From Streptomyces indicus (GTDB taxonomy: Bacteria; Actinomycetota; Actinomycetes; Streptomycetales; Streptomycetaceae), in assembly GCF_900100315.1 (NCBI RefSeq), contig NZ_FNFF01000001.1, positions 496,001 through 560,000 on the forward strand: a stretch of 64,000 nt of DNA, written 5' to 3'. A model generated the notes under the pieces. It did not search any database, was not told the DNA's origin, and saw only the letters and a program-made list of their open reading frames with translations. The number at the start of each line of letters is the position of its first letter. The stretch's first letter is position 1. The translations under genes and the position numbers were made by a program. Below are positions 41,237 to 48,908 of the stretch, one piece after another.

Positions 41237-41647
41237 GTGAGCACCCTGGAACTCACCAAGGAAAACTTCGACGAGATCGTCACCGAGAACGACTTCGTCC
41301 TCATCGACTTCTGGGCGGAGTGGTGCGGTCCGTGCCGGCAGTTCGGCCCGGTCTACGAGGGTGCTTCGGAGCGCCACGGCGACCTGGTCTTCGGCAAGGT
41401 CGACACCGAGGCGCAGCCCGAGCTCGCCGCGGCGTTCGGCATCCAGTCGATCCCCACGCTCGCGATCATCCGCGACAAGGTGGCGATCTTCGCGCAGCCC
41501 GGCGCCCTGCCCGAGGCTGCTCTGGAGGACGTGATCGGCCAGGCGCGCAACCTGGACATGGACGAGGTGCGCAAGCAGGTGGCTGCCGAGCAGGCCAAGC
41601 AGGCGGGTCAGAGCGGTCAGGCCGAGCCGCAGGGTCCGACGGCGTAA
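41237..41647 (+). CDS. Thioredoxin-family protein
   Basis: The product is 136 residues from the GTG at 41237 (TAGGA 6 bp upstream). The active site is LIDFWAEWCGPCRQFGPVYE (WCGPC), followed by KVDTEAQPELAAAFGIQSIP with the cis-Pro, and FAQPGALPEAALEDVI. A Gln/Ala/Gly-rich tail of about 25 residues extends beyond the normal thioredoxin length. It reduces protein disulfides in the cytosol. Divergent from the FAD oxidoreductase, which could share redox control. Confidence 0.9.
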   Translation: MSTLELTKENFDEIVTENDFVLIDFWAEWCGPCRQFGPVYEGASERHGDLVFGKVDTEAQPELAAAFGIQSIPTLAIIRDKVAIFAQPGALPEAALEDVIGQARNLDMDEVRKQVAAEQAKQAGQSGQAEPQGPTA

Positions 41648-41670
41648 GGCCGGGACCGCCAGCGTCAGCG

Positions 41671-41706
41671 CGAAGGGGTGCCGTTCAGCGGAACGGCACC
41701 CCTTCG
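41671..41706. terminator. Bidirectional hairpin terminator
   Basis: A perfect 16-bp stem (41671-41686 with 41691-41706) and a 4-nt loop, centred between the convergent thioredoxin and aldehyde dehydrogenase genes. Confidence 0.85.
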
Positions 41707-41746
41707 GCGTGCAGGACGGGTCCGAACACAGAGCCCCGGGACGGTC

Positions 41747-43183
41747 CTAGAACGGATAGCCCGCCACGTCACCGCGCACCGTCGTCCAGCGCACATCCGT
41801 GAACGCCTCGATGTTGGCCGCTCCGCCGAAGCGCGCACCGGTGCCGGAGGCCGCGACGCCGCCGAAGGGCGCGACCGCCTCGTCGTTCACCGTCTGGTCG
41901 TTGATGTGCACGATGCCCGTGGGGATGCGGTCGGCGAGGGCGAGACCCCGGGCCGCGTCGCGGGTGACGATGCCGAGGGAGAGGCCGTACTCGCTGGCGG
42001 ACGCGAGCGCCGCCGCCTCGTCGAGCGTGCCGAAGGAGCGTACGGGAGCGACCGGCCCGAACACCTCCTCGGCGTAGGCGGGGGTGTCCTCGTCCACGTC
42101 GACGAGGACCGTCGGCCGGTAGAACAGCTCCTCGTGGGTGCCGCCCGCCGCGAGCCGGGCGCCGCGTCCGGTGCTCGCGGTGACCAGGCCGTGCACCTTG
42201 GAGAGCTGGCCGGAGTCGATGAGCGGGCCGAGGTGGACCTGGGCGCGGTGCGGGTCGCCGACCGCCAGGGAGTCGGCCTTGGCGGCGAGGCGCTCGACGT
42301 ACTCCTCGTAGACCGAGGCGTGCACCAGGTGGCGGCCCGTGGTCATGCAGATCTGGCCCTGGTGGAAGAAGGACCCCCAGGCCGCCGTGGAGATCACCGC
42401 GTCGAGGTCGGCGTCGTCGAGCACGATCAGGGCGGAGTTGCCGCCGAGTTCGAGGTGGGCGCGCTTGAGGTGGCGGCCCGCAGCCTCGCCGACGGCGCGG
42501 CCCGCGGCGGTGGAGCCGGTGAAGGAGATCACGGGGACCTGCGGGTCGGCGACGAGGGCCCGGCCGACGTCCGGTCCGCCGGGCAGCACGTGCAGCAGGT
42601 TCTCGGGCAGTCCGGCCTCCGCGAAGACCGCGGAGAGGAACAGGCCCCCGCAGACGGCGGTACGCGGGTCGGGCTTGAGGACGACCGCGTTGCCGAGCGC
42701 GAGCGCGGGGGCGACGGAGCGGATCGCCAGGATCAGCGGAGCGTTGAAGGGGGCGATGACACCGGTGACACCGACGGGCACGCGGCGCGTGTACGACAGC
42801 CGCGGGGCTTCGCTGGGCAGCACCTCGCCGGTGGGCCGCGAGGCGAGTGCGGCGGCCTCGTAGCACTCCTGGGCCGCGACGTGCAGCTCGAAGTCGGCCT
42901 TGCCGGGTATGGATCCCGACTCGCGGACCAGCCACTCGCGCAGTTCCTCGGCGTGTTCCGTGAACAGGTCGCCGGCCTTGCGCAGCACGGCCGCGCGCAC
43001 GAAGTGCGGGCTCGCGGCCCAGGCGCCCTGGACCGCGCCGGCCACCGCCGTGGCGGCGGCCACGTCCTCCGGTGCGGCGAGCATGACCGTGGCGAGCTCC
43101 TCGCCGGTGGCGGGCTCCGTGACCGGGTGCTCACCGCCGCCGAGCGGCCGGGACTGCCAGGTCTTGGGGTCGAGCAGGGGCAT
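41747..43183 (-). CDS. Aromatic aldehyde dehydrogenase (benzaldehyde/vanillin type)
   Basis: The product is 478 residues. NAD-dependent ALDH motifs: GVIAPFNAPLILAIRSVAPA (oxyanion Asn), LKPDPRTAV, ISFTGSTAAGRAVGEAAG, HLELGGNSALIVLDDAD (general base Glu), and QGQICMTTGRHLVH (nucleophile Cys). EEVFGPVAPV closes the signature. The wording is closest to benzaldehyde/vanillin dehydrogenases. It lies 72 bp downstream of the 4-hydroxybenzoate hydroxylase gene in the same direction, so together they would convert 4-hydroxybenzaldehyde to 4-hydroxybenzoate and then to protocatechuate. Confidence 0.85.
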   Translation of the reverse strand: MPLLDPKTWQSRPLGGGEHPVTEPATGEELATVMLAAPEDVAAATAVAGAVQGAWAASPHFVRAAVLRKAGDLFTEHAEELREWLVRESGSIPGKADFELHVAAQECYEAAALASRPTGEVLPSEAPRLSYTRRVPVGVTGVIAPFNAPLILAIRSVAPALALGNAVVLKPDPRTAVCGGLFLSAVFAEAGLPENLLHVLPGGPDVGRALVADPQVPVISFTGSTAAGRAVGEAAGRHLKRAHLELGGNSALIVLDDADLDAVISTAAWGSFFHQGQICMTTGRHLVHASVYEEYVERLAAKADSLAVGDPHRAQVHLGPLIDSGQLSKVHGLVTASTGRGARLAAGGTHEELFYRPTVLVDVDEDTPAYAEEVFGPVAPVRSFGTLDEAAALASASEYGLSLGIVTRDAARGLALADRIPTGIVHINDQTVNDEAVAPFGGVAASGTGARFGGAANIEAFTDVRWTTVRGDVAGYPF

Positions 43184-43255
43184 GCCAAGGCTCCGTTCTG
43201 TCGACGTGGGCGTCGACTACGTCCGACGCGAGAAGCGGGCGGCCGGTGCGGGCCG

Positions 43256-44431
43256 TCAGCTCCCCAGAGGAAGTCCCGTGTAAAGAGCGGCCAGTTCGGC
43301 GGCCGCGTGCGGGGAGTCCGCGATCCGGCGCAGCCGGGCAAGCTGAAGCCGTTGCTCGAAGGCACCCCCACCTGGTTGAGCGTGCAACATCGTAGTCATG
43401 TCGCACGAGAATCGGGTGGCCTGCCACACACGTTCGAGACACAACTGTGAGTAGGAGTCGAGGAGTTGCTCGCTTCCGGTGCGTTCCAGGTGCGCGAAGG
43501 CGCGGGCGAGCAGGCATACGTCGGAGACGGCGAGGTTGAGGCCTTTGGCCCCGGTGGGCGGCACGATGTGGGCGGCGTCCCCGGCGAGCAGGAGCCGTCC
43601 GTACCGCATGGGCTCGGAGACGTAACTGCGCATCGGGGTCACCGACTTGGAGATGATGGGCCCGCGCCGCAGCGTCCAGTCGTCGCCGGTGGCGAAGCGG
43701 GCGTCGAGCGCGTCCCAGATCCGTTCGTCGGGCCAGTCGGCGGCGTCCGTGCCGTTCGGCACCTGGAGATAGAGGCGCGAGACGGTGGGCGAGCGCATGC
43801 TGTGCAGCGCGAAGCCGTCCGCGCCGCGCGCGTAGACCAACTCCTCGCTGGAGGGCGGCACTTCGGCGAGGATGCCGAGCCAGGAGTACGCGAAGTCACG
43901 TTCGTACGTGCGGCGCAGGCCGGCCGGGATCGTCCCGCGGGCGATGCCGTGGAAGCCGTCGCAACCGACCACCCAGTCGCAGTCGAGCGTGCGCTCGCGC
44001 CCCTCGTGCCGGAAGCGGATGCGCGGGGCGCTGCCCTCGGGCTTCTCGATCGCGTACGCCTCGGCCTCGAACAACAGCGGTGGCCCGTCGGCGAGTTGGA
44101 GCGCCACGAGGTCCTTCACGATCTCGGTCTGGGCGTAGATCGTGACGGTGCGGCCTACGAGCCGGGAGAAGTCGACGCGGTGGCGGGTGCCGTCGAAGCG
44201 CAGCTCGATGCCGTGGTGCACGAGGCCTTCGGCGTCCAGCCGGGCGCCGGCGCCGCAGGCGCGCAGGGCGTCGGCGGTGCCCTGTTCGAGCATGCCGGCC
44301 CGCTGGCGCTGCTCCACGTACGCACGCGTCCGCGACTCCAGGACCACGCAGTCGATGCCTTCGCGGTGCAGCAGCCGGGCGAGCAGCAGCCCCGCCGGGC
44401 CGCCGCCGATGATGCCGACGCGGGTGCGCAT
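43256..44431 (-). CDS. pobA: 4-hydroxybenzoate 3-monooxygenase
   Basis: The product is 391 residues, the usual PobA length, from the ATG at 44431. FAD motifs: RVGIIGGGPAGLLLARLLHR, the DG motif WVVGCDGFHGIARGTIP, and LLLAGDAAHIVPPTGAKGLN (GD motif). The stretch RTRAYVEQRQRAGMLEQGT corresponds to the PobA substrate-side segment. It hydroxylates 4-hydroxybenzoate to protocatechuate using NAD(P)H and O2 in the cytosol. First gene of a two-gene unit with the aldehyde dehydrogenase; divergent from the LacI gene at 44727. Homologues accept other hydroxybenzoates, so substrate is likely rather than proven. Confidence 0.85.
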   Translation of the reverse strand: MRTRVGIIGGGPAGLLLARLLHREGIDCVVLESRTRAYVEQRQRAGMLEQGTADALRACGAGARLDAEGLVHHGIELRFDGTRHRVDFSRLVGRTVTIYAQTEIVKDLVALQLADGPPLLFEAEAYAIEKPEGSAPRIRFRHEGRERTLDCDWVVGCDGFHGIARGTIPAGLRRTYERDFAYSWLGILAEVPPSSEELVYARGADGFALHSMRSPTVSRLYLQVPNGTDAADWPDERIWDALDARFATGDDWTLRRGPIISKSVTPMRSYVSEPMRYGRLLLAGDAAHIVPPTGAKGLNLAVSDVCLLARAFAHLERTGSEQLLDSYSQLCLERVWQATRFSCDMTTMLHAQPGGGAFEQRLQLARLRRIADSPHAAAELAALYTGLPLGS

Positions 44432-44458
44432 CAAGGCCGCCATCCCCGGGCCTGCCAA

Positions 44459-44536
44459 CGGTGCGGGCCCGACGCCCGACTCCCCCGGGCCCCCGTACGG
44501 TGCGGGCCCGGCACCCGGCTCCCCCGCGCACCCGCA
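44459..44536. repeat. Two 39-bp tandem repeats upstream of pobA
   Basis: Units at 44459-44497 and 44498-44536 share CGGTGCGGGCCCG and a CTCCCCCG block, with a few differences. They lie in the pobA/lacI divergent gap, on the pobA side. They may be leader duplications or a regulatory array. Confidence 0.65.
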
Positions 44537-44726
44537 CGTAAGCGACTCCCCGTCACGCAGCCTCCCCTGCCGCCGATGGTGGGTCGAGTCTCGGCCGCCG
44601 CCGTGCCCCTGTCAACGCGCCCTGCCCAGCTGCCCGTCGGGCTGCCGGGCCCCGCGTCCGGCACGCCGCCCACCTGCTACTTTGCGCTGCACGGAATCGA
44701 CGGGGACGACTGCGGGGGTGCAGGGG

Positions 44727-45749
44727 ATGACGACGACGAGCCGGCAGCGGCGGACGACCATCGCGGATGTGGCGCGCGCTGCGGGGGCTTCGATCTCGAC
44801 GGTGTCCCGCGTGGTCAACGGCGTGGACACGGTGGACGCGGCACTTGCCGAACGGGTGCGCCGTACGGTCGTGGAGCTGGGCTACCGGCCGAACGCGGCG
44901 GCGCAGGGCCTGGCACGCGGCCGTTCCGGCACCATCGGCGTCCTGGTGCCCGACCTCGCCAACCCGTACTTCCACGACATGCTGAAGGCGCTCTCGGCCC
45001 TCGCGCGCGGCGGTGGGCAGCGGGTCCTGGTGATGGACTCGGGCGAGGACCCGTACGAGGAGCGGGAGCTCGCCGAGGATCTGATCCGGCACTCGGACGG
45101 CATCCTGCTGTGCTCGCCGCGGATGCCGCGCGCCGATCTCGCGGCGCTCGCCCACCGCGGGCACCCGATGGTCGTGGCGAATCGCGTGGTGCTCGGCCTC
45201 GAATTGCACACCATCACCGTGGACTTCTTCGGCGGCATGCTCGCGGTCTGCGGCCATCTCGCCCAGCTCGGCCACCGCGAGGTGGTCTACCTCTCCGGCC
45301 CGGAGGCGTCCTGGGCGAACGCCGAGCGGCTGCGCGCCCTCGAGGCGGCCCGGGCCTTCGGGCTCTCGTTCCGTACGATCCCCTGCGGTTCGACCACCGA
45401 GGCCGGGTACGAGACGGCGTCGGCGGCGCTCGAATCGGGGACGCGTGCGGTGGTCGCGTACAACGACTTCGTGGCGCTCGGGGCGCTCGCCCGGTGCGCG
45501 GATCTCGGGGTGCGGGTGCCCGAGGAGGTGTCGGTGACCGGTTTCGACGACATCGGGATGGCGCGGTACGCCTCCCCCGGCCTGACGACGGTGCGGGTGC
45601 CGCGGGACACGCTCGGCCGGCTCGCGGGCGAGGCGCTGGCCCGGCTGCTGCAGGGCGCGGGCGGCGAGGATCCGGCCGCGGTCCCGGTGGAGTTGCAGGT
45701 ACGGGGATCCACTGCGGCCCCTGCCGGGGCACCCTCGGCGGCCGGATAG
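44727..45749 (+). CDS. LacI-family transcriptional regulator, next to pobA
   Basis: The product is 340 residues from the ATG at 44727. HTH: RRTTIADVARAAGASISTVS, RVVNGVDTVDAALAERVRR, with hinge VVELGYRPNAAAQGLARGRS. The sugar-binding-protein-like domain runs from GTIGVLVPDLANPYFHDML to VSVTGFDDIGMARYASPGLT. It is divergent from pobA and probably represses it, although LacI control of an aromatic gene is unusual. The C-terminus (STAAPAGAPSAAG) is encoded by the first unit of the 37-bp repeats at 45705-45853. Confidence 0.85.
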   Translation: MTTTSRQRRTTIADVARAAGASISTVSRVVNGVDTVDAALAERVRRTVVELGYRPNAAAQGLARGRSGTIGVLVPDLANPYFHDMLKALSALARGGGQRVLVMDSGEDPYEERELAEDLIRHSDGILLCSPRMPRADLAALAHRGHPMVVANRVVLGLELHTITVDFFGGMLAVCGHLAQLGHREVVYLSGPEASWANAERLRALEAARAFGLSFRTIPCGSTTEAGYETASAALESGTRAVVAYNDFVALGALARCADLGVRVPEEVSVTGFDDIGMARYASPGLTTVRVPRDTLGRLAGEALARLLQGAGGEDPAAVPVELQVRGSTAAPAGAPSAAG

Positions 45750-45853
45750 TTCGACCCCCGCCGGACCACCCTCGGCGGCTGGTCGGATCGACCCCCGCCG
45801 GACCACCTTCGACGGCCGGTCAGGTCGACTCCCGTTGGACCACCGAGGCGGCC
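45705..45853. repeat. Four units of about 37 bp linking two convergent lacI genes
   Basis: Units at 45705-45743 (39 bp), 45744-45780, 45781-45817 (37 bp each) and 45818-45853 (36 bp) share GAC(C)CCCGCCGGACCACC and a CGGCGGCC end. The first encodes the C-terminus of the left LacI protein; the last encodes the C-terminus of the right one on the other strand. The middle two fill the gap. Confidence 0.75.
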
Positions 45854-46869
45854 AGGAGGTCGTGCACCTCCGTCTCGGCGCCCGGTGCGCGCACGACGCG
45901 GTCGAGCAGTTCGGCGAGCAGCTGTCCGGAGGGCATCTCCAGGTGGACGGTGCTCAGGCGCGGCCGGGTCAGCTTGCCGATCAGCAGGTCGTCGGCGCCG
46001 ATCACCGCGGTCTCCTCGGGCACCGCGACGCCCGCGTCCTGAAGGGCCCGCATCAGGAGCATCGCGTATTCGTCGTTGTACGCGAACACGGCGTCCAGGC
46101 CCGACGCACGCCAGCCCGCGGCCAGATGGGCGGCCGACTCCTCGGTGTACGCGAGCGGCAGCGGCACGACCTCGGCGCCCGCGGGCTCGGCGGCGGCGCG
46201 CACGCCGGCCAGGCGCGGCTCGGAGAACACGTGCAGTCCGGTCTCCTCGGGCACCACGACCCCGATGCGCCGCCGTCCGCGCTCGACGAGGTGCCGGCCC
46301 GCGCAGTGCCCGACCTCGCGGTGGTCGGCCAGGAGCGCGTGGGCGCCCTCGACCCGCTCGGGCCCGAAGGTCACCACGGCCTTCGCGCCGGCGCGCTTGA
46401 GCACCTCGACCTGCCCGGGCTCGAGGGTGCCCGGCACGAACACGGCCACCGGGCGCAGTTCCGCCCAGGCCCGTGCGGCCTCGTCCCCGCCCATGCCGAC
46501 GCTGCCGTACTGCACGACGGTGTAGTCGAGGCGGCGCAGCGCCCAGTGCAGCTCGTAGAGGAAATGGCTGAACAGCGGGCCGACCGGCACGTGCGAGGCG
46601 GGCATCAGGACCATCCGCGAGTGCCCGGCGCGCAGGCTGCGGGCGGCGGCGTGCGGCACGTAGCCGAGCTCTTCGGCCGCCGCACGGACGCGGTGCCGGG
46701 TGGGTTCGCTGATGCGTACCGACGAGGTGTTGTTGAGGACGTACGAGACCGTGGCGCGGGACACACCGGCGAGCCGGGCCACATCGGCACTGGTCGGCAC
46801 CGGCCGGGGCCCGGGCGTTTCCCCGCTCTCGGCGGGCGGCTGTCCCGCCTGCTTGGGAATCTGCACCAT
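45820..46869 (-). CDS. LacI-family transcriptional regulator
   Basis: The product is 349 residues from the ATG at 46869; the ATG at 46881 directly abuts the AAGGA and is less likely. HTH: PTSADVARLAGVSRATVSYV, LNNTSSVRISEPTRHRV, hinge AAEELGYVPHAAARSLRAGH. The effector domain has VVQYGSVGMGGDEAARAWAE and AVIGADDLLIGKLTRPRLST. It is divergent from the amidase gene at 47054 (185 bp apart) and convergent with the other LacI gene. It likely controls the amidase or itself; an AACGTT centre near 47008 is a weak operator candidate. Confidence 0.85.
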   Translation of the reverse strand: MVQIPKQAGQPPAESGETPGPRPVPTSADVARLAGVSRATVSYVLNNTSSVRISEPTRHRVRAAAEELGYVPHAAARSLRAGHSRMVLMPASHVPVGPLFSHFLYELHWALRRLDYTVVQYGSVGMGGDEAARAWAELRPVAVFVPGTLEPGQVEVLKRAGAKAVVTFGPERVEGAHALLADHREVGHCAGRHLVERGRRRIGVVVPEETGLHVFSEPRLAGVRAAAEPAGAEVVPLPLAYTEESAAHLAAGWRASGLDAVFAYNDEYAMLLMRALQDAGVAVPEETAVIGADDLLIGKLTRPRLSTVHLEMPSGQLLAELLDRVVRAPGAETEVHDLLAASVVQREST

Positions 46870-47053
46870 GACGAGCCGCATCCTTCCAGACGGGTGTGCG
46901 GCGCCCGCGTACGGGTCCGGCCGCGGCCCCGACGATCTCCGAACTCCCTTGCCGAGGTGCGGAATTCGCCCTCGGACTGCTTACGCCGTACCCCTACCAG
47001 CGGGTAACGTTCCGCCGGACCGCACTGCCAGGCAGCCGACCCCGAGGTGCCCC

Positions 47054-48523
47054 ATGACGCACACGCCCGCGCCGCACACGCCGGTGCCGCAGACGCCGGT
47101 GTCGCACACTCCGGTGTCGCGCACGATCCGTGCCGGCCTCGCCGGGTCGGCACGGGCGCTCGCCGCCGGCGAGGTGTCCTCCGTCGCCCTCGTCGAGGAG
47201 AGTCTCGCCCGGATCGAGGCCTCCCAGTCCTCGCTGAACGCCTTCCGGCGGGTGCGCGCGGAGGCCGCGCTCGCCGAGGCGCGCGAGGCGGACCGGCGGC
47301 TCGCCGCCGGTGAGCGGCTGCCGCTGCTCGGGGTGCCGGTCGCGGTGAAGGACGACATGGACGTGGCCGGGGAGCCGACGGCGTTCGGCTGCCCCGGGGA
47401 GTTCCCCGCCAAGGAGCAGGACGCGGAGGCGGTGCGGCGTCTGCGGGCGGCGGGCGCCGTGATCGTGGGCAAGACCAACACGTGCGAGCTCGGGCAGTGG
47501 CCCTTCACCGAGGGCCCGGCCTTCGGGAACACCCGCAACCCGTGGCACACCGGGCACACCCCGGGCGGTTCCTCCGGCGGGTCAGCCGCCGCCGTCGCCG
47601 CCGGCCTGGTACCGGCCGCGCTCGGCTCGGACGGCGCGGGCTCGGTCCGCATCCCGGCGGCCTGGTCGCACCTGGTGGGGATCAAGCCGCAGCGCGGCCG
47701 GATCTCCTCCTGGCCGGACGCGGAGGCCTTCCAGGGCATCACGGTCAACGGCACCCTCGCCCGCACGGTCGCGGACGCCGCGCTGCTGCTCGACTGCGCG
47801 AGCGGCAGCCACGAGGGCGATCTGCACAAGCCGCCGCCGATCCGGGCCACGGAGGCGGTGGAGCGCGACCCCGGGCGGCTGCGGATCGCGCTCTCCTTCA
47901 AGATGCCGTTCACGGGCACGCCGAAGCGCCTGCACCCCGAGGTGCGCAGGGCCGTCACCGCCGTCGCCGAGCGGCTCGCCGCGCTCGGCCACCACGTGCA
48001 GGCCGCCGACCCGTCGTACGGGCGGATCGGGCTCACCTTCGTGCCGCGCGGCACGGCCGGGATCGCCGAGTGGGTGGAGCGGGTGCCCGACCCCGCGCTC
48101 CTGGATCCGCGCACCCGTGAGGCGGCGCGGCTCGGCCGGCTGCTCGGCGGGGCGCCGCTGCGGGCCGCCCGCGCGGCGGAGGCCCGGCTGCACCGGCGGG
48201 TCGGTGCGCTCTTCTCCTCGTACGACGTGCTGCTCGCGCCGACCACGGCCACTCCCCCGCCGCGGATCGCCACCCTCGCCCGGATGGGACCGATGCGCAC
48301 CGACCAGGCGATGATCGCGGCCTGCCCGTACGCGTGGACGTGGAACGTGCTGGGCTGGCCGGGGGTGAACGTGCCGGCCGGGTTCAGCTCCGGCGGGCTG
48401 CCGCTGGGGGCGCAGCTGCTCGGTCCTGCGCACAGTGAGCCGCGGCTGATCTCGCTGGCGGCCCAGCTGGAGCGCGAGCTCAACTGGCATGAGCAGTGGC
48501 CCTCCTGGCAGCCGGCGGCATGA
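47054..48523 (+). CDS. Amidase signature family hydrolase
   Basis: The product is 489 residues. Residues 4-24 are a proline-rich repeat (HTPAP HTPVP QTPVS HTPVS). The Ser-cisSer-Lys triad is visible: Lys in VPVAVKDDMDVAGEP, and the Gly/Ser loop TGHTPGGSSGGSAAAVAAGL followed by LGSDGAGSVRIPAAW (cis-Ser and Ser). It hydrolyses a carboxamide to acid and ammonia; the substrate is unknown. It lacks GatCB neighbours and so is not the tRNA amidotransferase. Divergent from the LacI gene at 46869. Confidence 0.85.
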   Translation: MTHTPAPHTPVPQTPVSHTPVSRTIRAGLAGSARALAAGEVSSVALVEESLARIEASQSSLNAFRRVRAEAALAEAREADRRLAAGERLPLLGVPVAVKDDMDVAGEPTAFGCPGEFPAKEQDAEAVRRLRAAGAVIVGKTNTCELGQWPFTEGPAFGNTRNPWHTGHTPGGSSGGSAAAVAAGLVPAALGSDGAGSVRIPAAWSHLVGIKPQRGRISSWPDAEAFQGITVNGTLARTVADAALLLDCASGSHEGDLHKPPPIRATEAVERDPGRLRIALSFKMPFTGTPKRLHPEVRRAVTAVAERLAALGHHVQAADPSYGRIGLTFVPRGTAGIAEWVERVPDPALLDPRTREAARLGRLLGGAPLRAARAAEARLHRRVGALFSSYDVLLAPTTATPPPRIATLARMGPMRTDQAMIAACPYAWTWNVLGWPGVNVPAGFSSGGLPLGAQLLGPAHSEPRLISLAAQLERELNWHEQWPSWQPAA

Positions 48524-48566
48524 ACCGCCCTGCCCCGTCGGCGAGTTGAGACCGTACAGTGAGGGC

Positions 48567-48785
48567 GTGGACGAAGCGTCGATGGTGGGCCTGACGGGGC
48601 GCGTGACGGGTACGGTCGGGCCCGGGCTCGTCGGCGAGGTGATGGTGCGGATCAGGGGCGGCGCGGAGGCATTCCTCGCGTACCCGGCCACCGCGAAGGA
48701 CCGGATCGAGCCCGGCACGGTGGTGATGGTCGTCGAGTACCAGCCGCCGCGGACCGTCTACGTCCAGGCGGCATACGGAACGTGA
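48567..48785 (+). CDS. NfeD-like small OB-fold protein
   Basis: The product is 72 residues from the GTG at 48567 and reads DEASMVGLTGRVTGTVGPGL, VGEVMVRIRGGAEAFLAYPA ... GTVVMVVEYQPPRTVYVQ, a five-strand OB-like pattern. It lies 123 bp upstream of a flotillin-type gene. NfeD C-terminal domains are partners of SPFH proteins, so this is the likely soluble partner. There are no membrane helices of its own. Confidence 0.65.
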   Translation: MDEASMVGLTGRVTGTVGPGLVGEVMVRIRGGAEAFLAYPATAKDRIEPGTVVMVVEYQPPRTVYVQAAYGT

Positions 48786-48787
48786 CG

Positions 48788-48833
48788 CGCCGGGGTTCCT
48801 TTTCGCCAGGATCGCAACAAGGAATCCCCGGCG
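48788..48833 (+). terminator. Hairpin between NfeD-like and flotillin genes
   Basis: A 14-bp stem with one bulged T (CGCCGGGGTTCCTT with AAGGAATCCCCGGCG) and a 17-nt loop. It may attenuate or end the upstream transcript before the flotillin gene. Confidence 0.5.
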
Positions 48834-48908
48834 TCTTCACCGCCTGACGGGCGGGCAGGACACTCCCCACACAGCGCCGAACGGCGTTGCAGACAAGGGG
48901 GGTTGCCG

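Noticed and set aside
43466..46042. An 858-codon plus-strand frame across pobA and lacI
   Set aside because: It runs antisense to pobA and out of frame with lacI; no domain content.
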